From NCBI GenBank assembly GCA_009691815.1, contig SIAL01000003.1:1-31333 (forward strand): DNA of 31,333 bases. Reading direction: 5' to 3'. How positions within the stretch are numbered: the first letter of the stretch is position 1; each line of letters opens with the position of its first letter. The DNA is from Gemmataceae bacterium (lineage in GTDB: Bacteria; Planctomycetota; Planctomycetia; Gemmatales; Gemmataceae). A program made the translations under genes and the position numbers. The notes beneath the pieces were generated by a model. That model saw nothing but the letters and a program-made list of their open reading frames with translations, was not told the origin of the DNA and did not search any database. Shown one piece after another: positions 16,357 to 24,496 of this stretch.

Positions 16357-16980
16357 ATGAACTACCAAAACCACCGCAAGTCTTTGGCCGCCATTGGCAA
16401 GGAATTCCATACCAACAAATGGTCCCTTGGTACGAGCAGCAACTATTCAGTGGTTGTTTCCCAAAATCCTCTCCAACTCCTCCTTACCGCCAGTGGCAAA
16501 GACAAAGGAGCATTGGAACAATCCGATTTCGTGGTGGTTGACGAGGATGGAAATGTGATAGAAGGCGCACCGGGCAAGCCCTCCGCAGAAACGGGGCTGC
16601 ATCTTCTTTTGGCGCAACTTTCCAACACGGGTGCGGTGCTCCACACTCATTCGGTTTGGGGAACAGTCCTATCGGATGTATTCGCCCCATCGGGCGGATT
16701 TTTCATTGAAGGCTATGAAATGTTAAAGGGTTTGGAGGGTATCAAATCCCACGAAACTAAAAAATGGATCGACATTTTCCCAAACAATCAAGATATTGCC
16801 GCCTTGGCAAAAATGGTTAAAACACGCCTCGATGACGCCAGTAATCCAACCACCCATGGGTTTCTTATTCAAAACCATGGGCTTTATACTTGGGGTGCCA
16901 CCCTTTTTGAAGCTCGTCGTCATATCGAAATTTTTGAGTTCCTTTTCGAGTGTGTTGCATTACGACGGATGATGGCTTGA
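16357..16980 (+). CDS. mtnB: Methylthioribulose-1-phosphate dehydratase
   Basis: Zinc-dependent class II aldolase-like enzyme of the methionine salvage pathway: it dehydrates methylthioribulose 1-phosphate to diketo-methylthiopentyl phosphate. The N-terminal KWSLGTSSNYSVVV, ASGKDKG, LHTHSVWG with two zinc-ligand histidines, EGYEMLKGL with the catalytic Glu, and IQNHGLYTWG with the third His are all visible. The ATG at 16357 gives 207 residues and matches the usual N-terminal length, but a GTG at 16330 in the same frame has a better ribosome site (AGGA seven bases upstream) and is a serious alternative. First gene of mtnB-mtnD-mtnC, 25 bases before mtnD, divergent from the ThuA gene. Confidence 0.93.
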   Translation: MNYQNHRKSLAAIGKEFHTNKWSLGTSSNYSVVVSQNPLQLLLTASGKDKGALEQSDFVVVDEDGNVIEGAPGKPSAETGLHLLLAQLSNTGAVLHTHSVWGTVLSDVFAPSGGFFIEGYEMLKGLEGIKSHETKKWIDIFPNNQDIAALAKMVKTRLDDASNPTTHGFLIQNHGLYTWGATLFEARRHIEIFEFLFECVALRRMMA

Positions 16981-17005
16981 TTTCAAAATTCTAGGAGGAA
17001 AATCC

Positions 17006-17590
17006 ATGGCAATAATTACCATCCCAACCGAAAATCGAAACATTGAAGGCGTGGAGGAGATCCGTAACTTCTTGGCCCCGCATGGCATTTGGTTTGAGCG
17101 TTGGCCACTTGGGGAGAGGGTCGATCCCAACGCCCCTCCCGAGGACATACTTTCGGCCTATGACAGTGAGATAAAAGCCCTCATGGCTAAAGGTGGATTT
17201 GTTGTGGCGGATGTGGTTAATATAACCTTGGAAACGCCCAACCTTGAACCCCTTCTTGATCGATTTCGTGCGGAACATACCCATTCCGAAGACGAAGTGA
17301 GGTTCATTTTGCGGGGTAATGGCTTATTTCATGTACATCCCGACAATGGGCCGGTATTTGCCATTCAAGTTACAGCGGGTGACATGATCAATGTTCCTAA
17401 AGGAACCAAACATTGGTTTGACCTGTGCAAAGATCGAACCATCCGGGCGATTCGTCTTTTTCAGGAAACCGCCGGTTGGACTCCACTCTATGTGGAGCAA
17501 TCCATAAGTGGAGAATTTGTTCCCCTTTGTTTTGGACCTCAGGATGTGGCGGGCTTAGCTAGGCCCACCGCGCTAAAGATCAAATCATGA
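17006..17590 (+). CDS. mtnD: Acireductone dioxygenase
   Basis: 194 residues. Metal-dependent cupin that oxidises the acireductone to the keto acid precursor of methionine plus formate (Fe form), or to other products (Ni form). The metal ligands are visible in HTHSEDEVRFILRG (His, His, Glu) and PKGTKHWFDL (His), with GLFHVHPDNG and the conserved RLFQETAGWTPLY at the end. An AGGAGG seven or so bases before the ATG is the best ribosome site in the window. The stop codon overlaps the mtnC start by four bases (ATGA), indicating coupled translation. Confidence 0.96.
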   Translation: MAIITIPTENRNIEGVEEIRNFLAPHGIWFERWPLGERVDPNAPPEDILSAYDSEIKALMAKGGFVVADVVNITLETPNLEPLLDRFRAEHTHSEDEVRFILRGNGLFHVHPDNGPVFAIQVTAGDMINVPKGTKHWFDLCKDRTIRAIRLFQETAGWTPLYVEQSISGEFVPLCFGPQDVAGLARPTALKIKS

Positions 17591-18321
17591 TTTCCTTAAA
17601 TCAAGACATAAAGATCCTTCTATTTGACATTGAAGGAACAACATCTTCTATTGCTTTTGTTCACGAGGTGCTTTTTCCTTTTGCCCGAAACAACGCCCTT
17701 GAGTATTTGACAAAGCATTGGGATTACCCTGAAGTCTTGGCGTTAGGGCAAAAAATAATCGAAGAAGCCCGGAACCTCATTAAGGAGGATCGTTTCGATT
17801 TTGGATTGCCTACCCCTGAATTGGCATTTCAGGCTGTGTGCCAGCTCATGGATTGTGATGCCAAAGTAACCGGGTTAAAGCATCTTCAAGGCTTGATTTG
17901 GAAGGAGGGATTTGTCGCAAAACAGATTCAATCCCATGTGTATCCTGAAGTTGCCAAGGCATTGGAGTCTTTTAAGAAAAATGGCTTTCGCCTGTTTATC
18001 TACTCCTCCGGGTCAATCCAGGCCCAAAAACTATATTTTCAACATACCATCTACGGCGATTTGTTATCTTTTTTCGAGGGACATTTTGATACAACAAGCG
18101 GTAATAAAACGGATTCTCAAAGTTATCAAAACATTAGTGATAAAATTGGCGTGAAACCTTCCGAAATTTGTTTTTTTAGTGATGCGGTTAAAGAAATCTT
18201 TGCCGCACGCTATGCCTCTATGCAAACCGTTTGGGTGGTGCGACCGGGGAATGGCCTTTCAGACCCTCCCGAAGGCCCCCAGATCACAAATTTTGGGGAA
18301 TTGGCTTTGGGTCCCCAGTAA
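17587..18321 (+). CDS. mtnC: Enolase-phosphatase E1
   Basis: 244 residues. Bifunctional HAD-superfamily enzyme that enolises and dephosphorylates diketo-methylthiopentyl phosphate, making the acireductone used by MtnD. HAD motif I is LLFDIEGTTSSIAFVHEVLF with the nucleophilic Asp and the family-typical Glu at the second position after it; motif II is IYSSGSIQAQK; the Lys/Asp region is NKTDSQSYQNI and FFSDAVKEI. It starts within the last codons of mtnD (four-base overlap) and ends the operon. No terminator is evident in the 38 bases before the convergent lipoprotein gene. Confidence 0.96.
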   Translation: MISLNQDIKILLFDIEGTTSSIAFVHEVLFPFARNNALEYLTKHWDYPEVLALGQKIIEEARNLIKEDRFDFGLPTPELAFQAVCQLMDCDAKVTGLKHLQGLIWKEGFVAKQIQSHVYPEVAKALESFKKNGFRLFIYSSGSIQAQKLYFQHTIYGDLLSFFEGHFDTTSGNKTDSQSYQNISDKIGVKPSEICFFSDAVKEIFAARYASMQTVWVVRPGNGLSDPPEGPQITNFGELALGPQ

Positions 18322-18359
18322 CCAACCCCTGTTCCCATTTCAGAACCAGTATTGAATCC

Positions 18360-19592
18360 TTACTTTCCCATTCCAAGTGCCCGTTGGATTTCCATTTCCA
18401 TTTCTCGAAGTACGGCACTGGTTGGGCCTCTATCCGGCGGGTTTCGCCAAAGGATATTGCCGGAATCATCTATTAAAACCAAGGTTGGGAAGGATGTTAC
18501 TTGAAATTGGGTACGGACCGGGCAATCTTCACTGCCAATTTGTCCTAAAAGTGTGGTGTAATTAAGACCATACCGACCTCGAACAGAACGAACCTTTGCG
18601 GACCGTTCCGGAATGGAGCCTTTCTCATAAGCAATGCCCACGATTTCCAGACCATACGATTTGTAGGTTCTTTGTAAGGTGACCAAATGTGGTAATGTGG
18701 TAAGACAAGGACCACAAGTTGAAAACCAAAAATCCAGTAAAATCAACCGGCCTTTGTGGTGTTTTCTAAATTCCCAAGCGTTTCCATCAAGGTCTACCAA
18801 CGCAAAATTTTCCAATTTCTTCCCTATCAATTGGCAAGAAGGAACAGGCGCATCGGGAATGTTTTCTTTAATGGGAAGAGTTGTCACCCCTAATGTGGTT
18901 TCAGGCTTTACAGGTGGAATTGCCAAAGTGGGCATCAAGGAGGGCATCATCCCAAGGTCTCTGGCTATCCGTTCAGGTTTTATCGTGCTGGTGGCTGATC
19001 CGGTGGCTTCCGATGCATTGGGAGCCAAGGAAATGGGTGGGGCAATCAACCCAGGTTGAGAGTTGGCAGGATTCGAATCTTCGTGGATTTCAATGACCAC
19101 TTGGCTACTAGGGGATGCAACGACAGCTGTACCCGTGTAGAGGAGGGAGCGATCCCGAACCCGTGCGGTTAGTTGATAGGTTTTTCCCGGTTTCAGCCCT
19201 TGAATCGTGAAATTTCCCAAGGCATCGGCACTAACCTCAAATTTTGAAGGATTGCGATTGGATAGGTTTTCTTCCTGCAAATCGACGATTTGAACAAACG
19301 CATTATTTGGTCGGCGCTGCTGGCGATCCACAACGATCCCCGTAATGATCCCACTACTTAAGGGTGAACTAGGGGAACTTGTTGCTACCCCCGTGCTACC
19401 ATTTAGTGGTTGTACAATTGGAGATGTGGCACCCGGTTGAGGAGGCCATTGGGGTGGTTTTGGATTGGATGTGGTAGTTGCCTGTGGGATGGTTTTAGCG
19501 GGATCAGGATTTTTTGGCATTCCATTACAACCCAAGGCTATTGAGCCCAAAGCTAATGGAATGAACAGGAAATACCCTATCCTAAACCCCAC
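18360..19592 (-). CDS. Lipoprotein with carboxypeptidase-regulatory-like and TlpA-like thioredoxin domains
   Basis: 410 residues. The N-terminus is a lipoprotein signal (LALGSIALGC, Cys22). A Pro/Ser/Thr-rich linker of about 60 residues leads to a carboxypeptidase-regulatory-like beta sandwich (GIITGIVVDRQQRRPNNAFV, DALGNFTIQGLKPGKTYQL), a second disordered linker, and a C-terminal thioredoxin-like domain of the TlpA/ResA kind: NFALVDLDGNAW, LILLDFWFSTCGPCLTTLP with active-site C293-G-P-C296, and the cis-Pro region QVTSFPTLVLID. It probably acts as a membrane-anchored thiol-disulfide enzyme in the periplasm. The start is a GTG at 19592 with GAGGA about seven bases upstream. It converges on mtnC. 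Confidence 0.9.
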   Translation of the reverse strand: MGFRIGYFLFIPLALGSIALGCNGMPKNPDPAKTIPQATTTSNPKPPQWPPQPGATSPIVQPLNGSTGVATSSPSSPLSSGIITGIVVDRQQRRPNNAFVQIVDLQEENLSNRNPSKFEVSADALGNFTIQGLKPGKTYQLTARVRDRSLLYTGTAVVASPSSQVVIEIHEDSNPANSQPGLIAPPISLAPNASEATGSATSTIKPERIARDLGMMPSLMPTLAIPPVKPETTLGVTTLPIKENIPDAPVPSCQLIGKKLENFALVDLDGNAWEFRKHHKGRLILLDFWFSTCGPCLTTLPHLVTLQRTYKSYGLEIVGIAYEKGSIPERSAKVRSVRGRYGLNYTTLLGQIGSEDCPVRTQFQVTSFPTLVLIDDSGNILWRNPPDRGPTSAVLREMEMEIQRALGMGK

Positions 19593-19808
19593 AATAATTC
19601 CTCATGACCAAACAAAATAACTCTTTCCCATTTTTGGTGAAAAAATTACCCCATTGTGGTATAGAAACCATTGCACGAAAAACTTGCCGGGTCAATTTGG
19701 CACTTTAAGCAAAACCACCAAAAACTTCCCCCAGCCTCGCCGTGCGCTATGGCTTTTGGTATTTTCGGCACAATCCGGACTTTTGCTTAGCCAGAGTTGG
19801 GATGGGGG

Positions 19809-21104
19809 TTAATGTTTGGCCCGTTTTGAACAATGCGCATGAGGAAATAGCTGCTTTTGATTTAGGTGGCCCGTGGGATCAAAACCTAAATCAACGAATT
19901 CTCCCTGTTTTTTTACCTCAGGCCGATTTTTGATATCGTCCCAAAGTGCTTGGCTGATCCAAATGTTTTCCAGTTCAAGGGAATTTGGGATGATAGCCAT
20001 TCGAATCTCGTTCCAACGGGGCCTCCAACAAGATTCTAAGCCGGCCAGAATGCAGTCTTTATCCGTTGGAAAACTCAATGGCAATTTGGAACGCCATAGA
20101 AATCGGGCGGTTAGATTGTTCATTCGAAAAGGAATCGGGTCAATTTTGGCCAAAAAGTGGTCTGTTGTCAGGTCAGCAATACCAACACCTGTGGCATTCC
20201 CATGGCTTTCTGGGGAAAGGTCCAAGGCACAAATCCGGGTGATACAGGGTTTGAATTCCTCGGTAACCGTTTCCATCAAAAGACGCCCCACCACATTGGG
20301 GTCGATCCCTGCCCCAGAATAGTTTTTGCCAACCTCTCCAACAATCAAAAGGTCACATTGGTCAAAGGGCAATCGAGCCATCCATGCCCTTGCAAGGTCA
20401 AGTATTTCAGGTTCCCTTTGGAGAAGCCTAGTTTTGTCAACAATTTCCACAAAGGCGGTGTTTTCCCGGGCGTTTTCAACAATTGCCAAACCGGCCTCGA
20501 ACGGTGAATTTTCCAAAATTACTTCTACTGTTTTGGGCATCATATCCCTTAAACCAGCGATTCCCCATAAATGATGTTGGGAGGCACCTTCCCGTTTTCC
20601 CAGTCCAATGACAAGCATTTTAACAATGCCACTTTCGTACTTTCCCCGAAAATCGGTGTGGGGTTTGACTCGGGAAAGGGTTACCACATGGTCGGCTAGG
20701 AATGCATTTTTGTCCCAATAAACGGGCTCCCCCCAACTGTTGGTACCAATTACTTCTACCGCCATATCGGTTTTAACGGGAACCCCCAAAGCACTTTCGC
20801 TTATCCCATATTCCGCTAACAGTTCCCGTTGTCCCTCCGCATTCGCTCCACCATGACTTCCCATGGAAGCCACCACAAACGGAATCCCGCCTCGTTTTTG
20901 AACGAAATCAATGGTTGCTTTTACCATTTTTTCAATATTTGCAATTCCCCGGCTTCCCACACCAATTCCAACCGTTTTGCCAGGTTTTAGCCTTTGGGCA
21001 AAATCGGAGGCATTCCAAGCATCCAAAACAGCCTGATAAGGATCGACCACCTCGGGCTGGCTGTGGCTTTGAGTTATTTGCACAATTTGGGGAATCTGAC
21101 ACAT
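19809..21104 (-). CDS. LarA-like (lactate racemase domain, DUF2088) protein
   Basis: 431 residues, cytosolic. The family includes nickel-pincer LarA and many uncharacterised relatives thought to epimerise 2-hydroxy acids. The N-terminal LarA-type domain shows GKTVGIGVGSRGIANI, VASMGSHGGANAEGQ with a candidate catalytic His, LSRVKPHTDFRGKYESGIVKMLVIGLGKREGASQHH with a further conserved His, the Lys that binds the pincer cofactor in LarA, and HH. The C-terminal part (LLIVGEVGKNYSGAGIDPNV, LDLSPESHGNATGVGIADL) is typical of planctomycete members. AAGGAAGAG stands 7-15 bases before the ATG. No larB, larC or larE cofactor genes are nearby, so nickel-pincer use is unproven. Divergent from the AsmA-like gene. 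Confidence 0.86.
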   Translation of the reverse strand: MCQIPQIVQITQSHSQPEVVDPYQAVLDAWNASDFAQRLKPGKTVGIGVGSRGIANIEKMVKATIDFVQKRGGIPFVVASMGSHGGANAEGQRELLAEYGISESALGVPVKTDMAVEVIGTNSWGEPVYWDKNAFLADHVVTLSRVKPHTDFRGKYESGIVKMLVIGLGKREGASQHHLWGIAGLRDMMPKTVEVILENSPFEAGLAIVENARENTAFVEIVDKTRLLQREPEILDLARAWMARLPFDQCDLLIVGEVGKNYSGAGIDPNVVGRLLMETVTEEFKPCITRICALDLSPESHGNATGVGIADLTTDHFLAKIDPIPFRMNNLTARFLWRSKLPLSFPTDKDCILAGLESCWRPRWNEIRMAIIPNSLELENIWISQALWDDIKNRPEVKKQGEFVDLGFDPTGHLNQKQLFPHAHCSKRAKH

Positions 21105-21183
21105 AACAATTCTCTTCCTTTAACCTGCTATTTTCTTAGGGAAATGAAGGCAGTCCAACACCCCCGGGATCTCAAGGGTTGGG

Positions 21184-21213
21184 TTGACAATGGAGGCTCA
21201 GTATGGGTATGGC
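21184..21213 (+). promoter_or_regulatory. Candidate promoter of the AsmA-like/LptF operon
   Basis: A perfect -35 hexamer TTGACA (21184-21189) is followed after 18 bases by TATGGC (21208-21213), a half-match to the -10 consensus. A transcript from here would have a leader of about 30 bases before the ATG at 21249, which lacks a clear ribosome site. Confidence 0.35.
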
Positions 21214-21248
21214 TAGGGTCAGGTCAATAGTTCGTTGTTTGGTTATTT

Positions 21249-24200
21249 ATGCCAAGAACCACCAATCCAGTATTCAGAAAATGGATCATTCGGGGGATTT
21301 CCGTCGGCGGATTGGTGGGTTTGTTTCTCCTTTTGGGAGGGTTCCTGACCTGGACCAGTCCTGCAATAATTCAAAACCTTTTGGTCGACCGAATACGCAA
21401 TTTTCTTAATGATACAAAGGTTCATATTGATGGAGTTCATGTCAATCTTTGGGGCGGGATTACGGCAAATGGTTTACGCTTAGGTCGCGGTAACAGTTTT
21501 GATTCCGTGGATTTTTTGAATATACCAAGGGCCCAAATTGTCCATGACAAGGAAGCAATCTTGGAAGGGCGCTTAGCCATTCGAAGAATTGAGCTATTCC
21601 AACCAAGTCTAAGAATCATTCGAAATCCCAATGGATCACTAAATGTTGACGGAATGATTCGGCAATCCGCGGCGGTTACTGGGGAATTGCCCTCCTGGTC
21701 GGTTCACCAAGGCCAGGTGGTATTTGAAGATCGACTGAAAACGAATGATGGCTCAAGGCTTCCCAATTTAGAAATTCGCGATTTGAAATTGGCCGGGATG
21801 CAAGATACCAGCAATAAAGTGCGTTTCGAAATGTCCGGTCACGGGGATTGGCTTGGACCATTAGCCTTGGTTGGCCAGAGGGTTGGCAGAAAATCCCCCA
21901 TGGTTATGGATCTCCGGCTAGACAGCATCGCAATAAAAGCTGGTTTATTACCAGTAATTGCTCAAATGGATCCCGGCATCGCCTCGTGGATTCGGCAATT
22001 GTCCGGAACGCTACAGGTGAAGGCACGAGGTGAAATTCCACCGGATGCTAACTCGACGATCCCCTTGCCCCGGTCGATTCAAATCAGTTTGCGAGAAGGT
22101 ACTTGGGGGTTACCTGTGGGGGATATGCGCATTGAAAAATTGGAAGGGGAAATGGATGCCGGGTTCCAAGGCATTGAAAAATTGGAGCTTCGGGGAAAAT
22201 GGAATGGGGCAAATATTCTGGCCCGGATGGGAAAGTGGGATATTCCATGGGATCCAAAATTGCCCAAATTAACCTCCCAAGATTACCCCAATGAGGTCCA
22301 AGTTGAGGTGAAGGGCATCCGAATTAATCAAGAATTGCTTCAATCGTTTGGTCCTTCCCTAACAGGCATACAGAGAAGTTTTCAACCCGATGGTTTGGCG
22401 GATATCTTCATTGTGATGAAGAAAGGGAAAAAGGACCAAATATCAAATGCAATGGAGGTGGCTCATGGGGCGGTTCCTGAAATTGACCTAGAAATTCGTC
22501 CACTTGGGATGAATTTTGTTCCTGAAGTGTTTCCCTATCAAATACGCGATGGCAAGGGCAAAATTATTTGTAAAATCCGCCAAGGAATGCTCGAGAAGGT
22601 TGATGTGGAAATTCAAGGGAAAACGGCTGGCGGCGGCGATATTCGAGTAATTGCCCATGGGAAAGGTCGAAATGGTTGGGAATCTTTGATTGTAAAAGTA
22701 GATGTTAATAATGCTCCTATTGATTTGGAACTTCGACAGGCACTTATCCTTAAACATAGGGAGACATTTGACCAATTTCAACCTAGTGGACGAGCCGATT
22801 TGAATATCCTGGTGGAAAAGATCCCGGGATTGGAAAAACTAAAAACAGATATTGAAGTTCGTGTTAAGGATTCCAAACTCGTTTATCGTGCTTTCCCCTA
22901 CCCTTTGGAAAATGTTTCAGGGTTGTTGAAATTTAAGGAGGGAAATTGGTTCTGTGAAAGCTTTCAAGGCCATAATCTTGGAGCGAAGGTCTATTTAGAT
23001 GGGAGATCTTGGCAATTTAACGAAATTTCCCCTGGGAGCCCGGCCACCTTACGAATCCTTCTCCGTGCCGAAAACCTTCCTGCGGATAATCGCCTTAGAA
23101 CCGCCTTGGATGTACCCCAACTCCAAAAAAATGGTAATCTTGCTTTAATTTGGGACGAGGTTGGCCCGGAAGGACTACTCCGAATCGATGTGGATGTTGT
23201 GGATCGACCTGACACCGGAAATGGTTTGGAAATTAAGTTAAAAGTTCATGACGGCCAATTTCGGCCAAAACAGATGCCTTATTTATTTGAGGGTGTTAGT
23301 GGGACCTGTCAGATTCAGACCGGACGAGCCGAAATCGAAAACCTGAAGGCACATCATGGCTCCTCTAGGTGGCAAATGGCAAAGGCCACTGCCCTATTTA
23401 GTGATAAGGGTGGGCTCCATTTGAAATTATTTCAAGTTCAGGCGGATCCCCTGGTTTTAGATCCCGCAACCATTCGAGTATTACCTATTCCCCTCCGAAG
23501 GGGCTTAACTGGGGTTACCTTGGATGGTCCAATTGGTGTCAAACTGGATTTGGCCATGGATTTCCCCGCGGACTCGAAACGATTGGTGGTAAGCGAATGG
23601 GACGGTAAAGCATTTTTGCGTGACACCAAGATCAGTACGGGTTTAAGCTTTGAGCATCTCCGAGGGGCGATCCATTCCCGTGGGAAGCACAACGGCCAAT
23701 CTTGGAATGGGGTATCGGGACGAATGTTATTTGAAGAAATGTCAGTGTTTGGCCAGAAACTTGAGCAGGTTACAGGGCGTTTTGAAATACCCATTGATGA
23801 ACCAACCTGTCTACGATTTGCCGACCTTCAGGGGAAACTCTACGGGGGCCAAGTAGGTGGCGAAGCTCGTATCGATTTTTTAGCGACAACACGGTATGAT
23901 CTGCTGCTCAAGGCAACCCAGATTCGGCTCGAAGAGTTTGGAAGGGTAAACTTGGGAGATGCTAATTCCATCCAAGGATTGGCCGCCGCTACCTTACACC
24001 TTGGAGGTATTGGGACCGATTTTCAAGGATTGAGGGGGTATGGTAGTATTGATGTTCCCCAGGGGAAACTCTACAAATTGCCCGTTTTCCTGGACCTTAT
24101 TAAAACATTTGGTTTTCGTATTCCGGATGGGACAGCCTTTGAACAAGCGCATGCCTTGTTTAGCGTTGATGGGGCTCTTTTGCGATTTCAGCAATTGGAT

Positions 24201-24494
24201 CTTTTCGGCAACGCCATCAGTTTGCGGGGGAAAGGAATAATCCCCATGGATGGTAGGAACATCGCCTTAGAATTTCGAACAGATTGGGCCAGAGTCGCAC
24301 AGTTTTTGCCAACGGGCTTTGATATCGTTCCAAACGCCATAAGCGAACAGATGTTTTTGGTTAAAGTCCAAGGCAGTTTGAAGAATCCCAAAATTGACCG
24401 AGAAATACTTCCCGGTTTGACCCAACCCTTTCGTAAAGTGTTCCGCCAAGGTTGGTTCGGGACCACCGGTTCCCAACGACCAGGAGATCATTGA
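21249..24494 (+). CDS. Large AsmA-like envelope protein
   Basis: 1081 residues. One N-terminal membrane helix (about residues 13-34, WIIRGISVGGLVGLFLLLGG) anchors a long, almost wholly beta-strand region facing the periplasm. The C-terminal third matches the AsmA-like C-terminal region: KLYGGQVGGEARIDF, LEEFGRVNLGDANSIQGLAA, RGYGSIDVPQGKLYKLPVF, DLIKTFGFRIPDGTAFEQA, LFGNAISLRGKGIIPMDG, FLVKVQGSLKNPKI. AsmA-like proteins (YhdP, TamB and others) are hydrophobic-groove bridges that move phospholipids between inner and outer membranes. Its partner is the LptF-like permease two bases downstream. No strong ribosome site precedes the ATG at 21249. Lipid substrate is inferred, not seen. Confidence 0.85.
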   Translation: MPRTTNPVFRKWIIRGISVGGLVGLFLLLGGFLTWTSPAIIQNLLVDRIRNFLNDTKVHIDGVHVNLWGGITANGLRLGRGNSFDSVDFLNIPRAQIVHDKEAILEGRLAIRRIELFQPSLRIIRNPNGSLNVDGMIRQSAAVTGELPSWSVHQGQVVFEDRLKTNDGSRLPNLEIRDLKLAGMQDTSNKVRFEMSGHGDWLGPLALVGQRVGRKSPMVMDLRLDSIAIKAGLLPVIAQMDPGIASWIRQLSGTLQVKARGEIPPDANSTIPLPRSIQISLREGTWGLPVGDMRIEKLEGEMDAGFQGIEKLELRGKWNGANILARMGKWDIPWDPKLPKLTSQDYPNEVQVEVKGIRINQELLQSFGPSLTGIQRSFQPDGLADIFIVMKKGKKDQISNAMEVAHGAVPEIDLEIRPLGMNFVPEVFPYQIRDGKGKIICKIRQGMLEKVDVEIQGKTAGGGDIRVIAHGKGRNGWESLIVKVDVNNAPIDLELRQALILKHRETFDQFQPSGRADLNILVEKIPGLEKLKTDIEVRVKDSKLVYRAFPYPLENVSGLLKFKEGNWFCESFQGHNLGAKVYLDGRSWQFNEISPGSPATLRILLRAENLPADNRLRTALDVPQLQKNGNLALIWDEVGPEGLLRIDVDVVDRPDTGNGLEIKLKVHDGQFRPKQMPYLFEGVSGTCQIQTGRAEIENLKAHHGSSRWQMAKATALFSDKGGLHLKLFQVQADPLVLDPATIRVLPIPLRRGLTGVTLDGPIGVKLDLAMDFPADSKRLVVSEWDGKAFLRDTKISTGLSFEHLRGAIHSRGKHNGQSWNGVSGRMLFEEMSVFGQKLEQVTGRFEIPIDEPTCLRFADLQGKLYGGQVGGEARIDFLATTRYDLLLKATQIRLEEFGRVNLGDANSIQGLAAATLHLGGIGTDFQGLRGYGSIDVPQGKLYKLPVFLDLIKTFGFRIPDGTAFEQAHALFSVDGALLRFQQLDLFGNAISLRGKGIIPMDGRNIALEFRTDWARVAQFLPTGFDIVPNAISEQMFLVKVQGSLKNPKIDREILPGLTQPFRKVFRQGWFGTTGSQRPGDH

Positions 24495-24496
24495 CT

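Noticed and set aside
19742..19933. A 63-codon plus-strand frame at the end of the LarA-like gene
   Set aside because: Overlaps the conserved LarA-like 3' end antisense and has no ribosome site; the 216-base gap 19593-19808 shows nothing else I can support.
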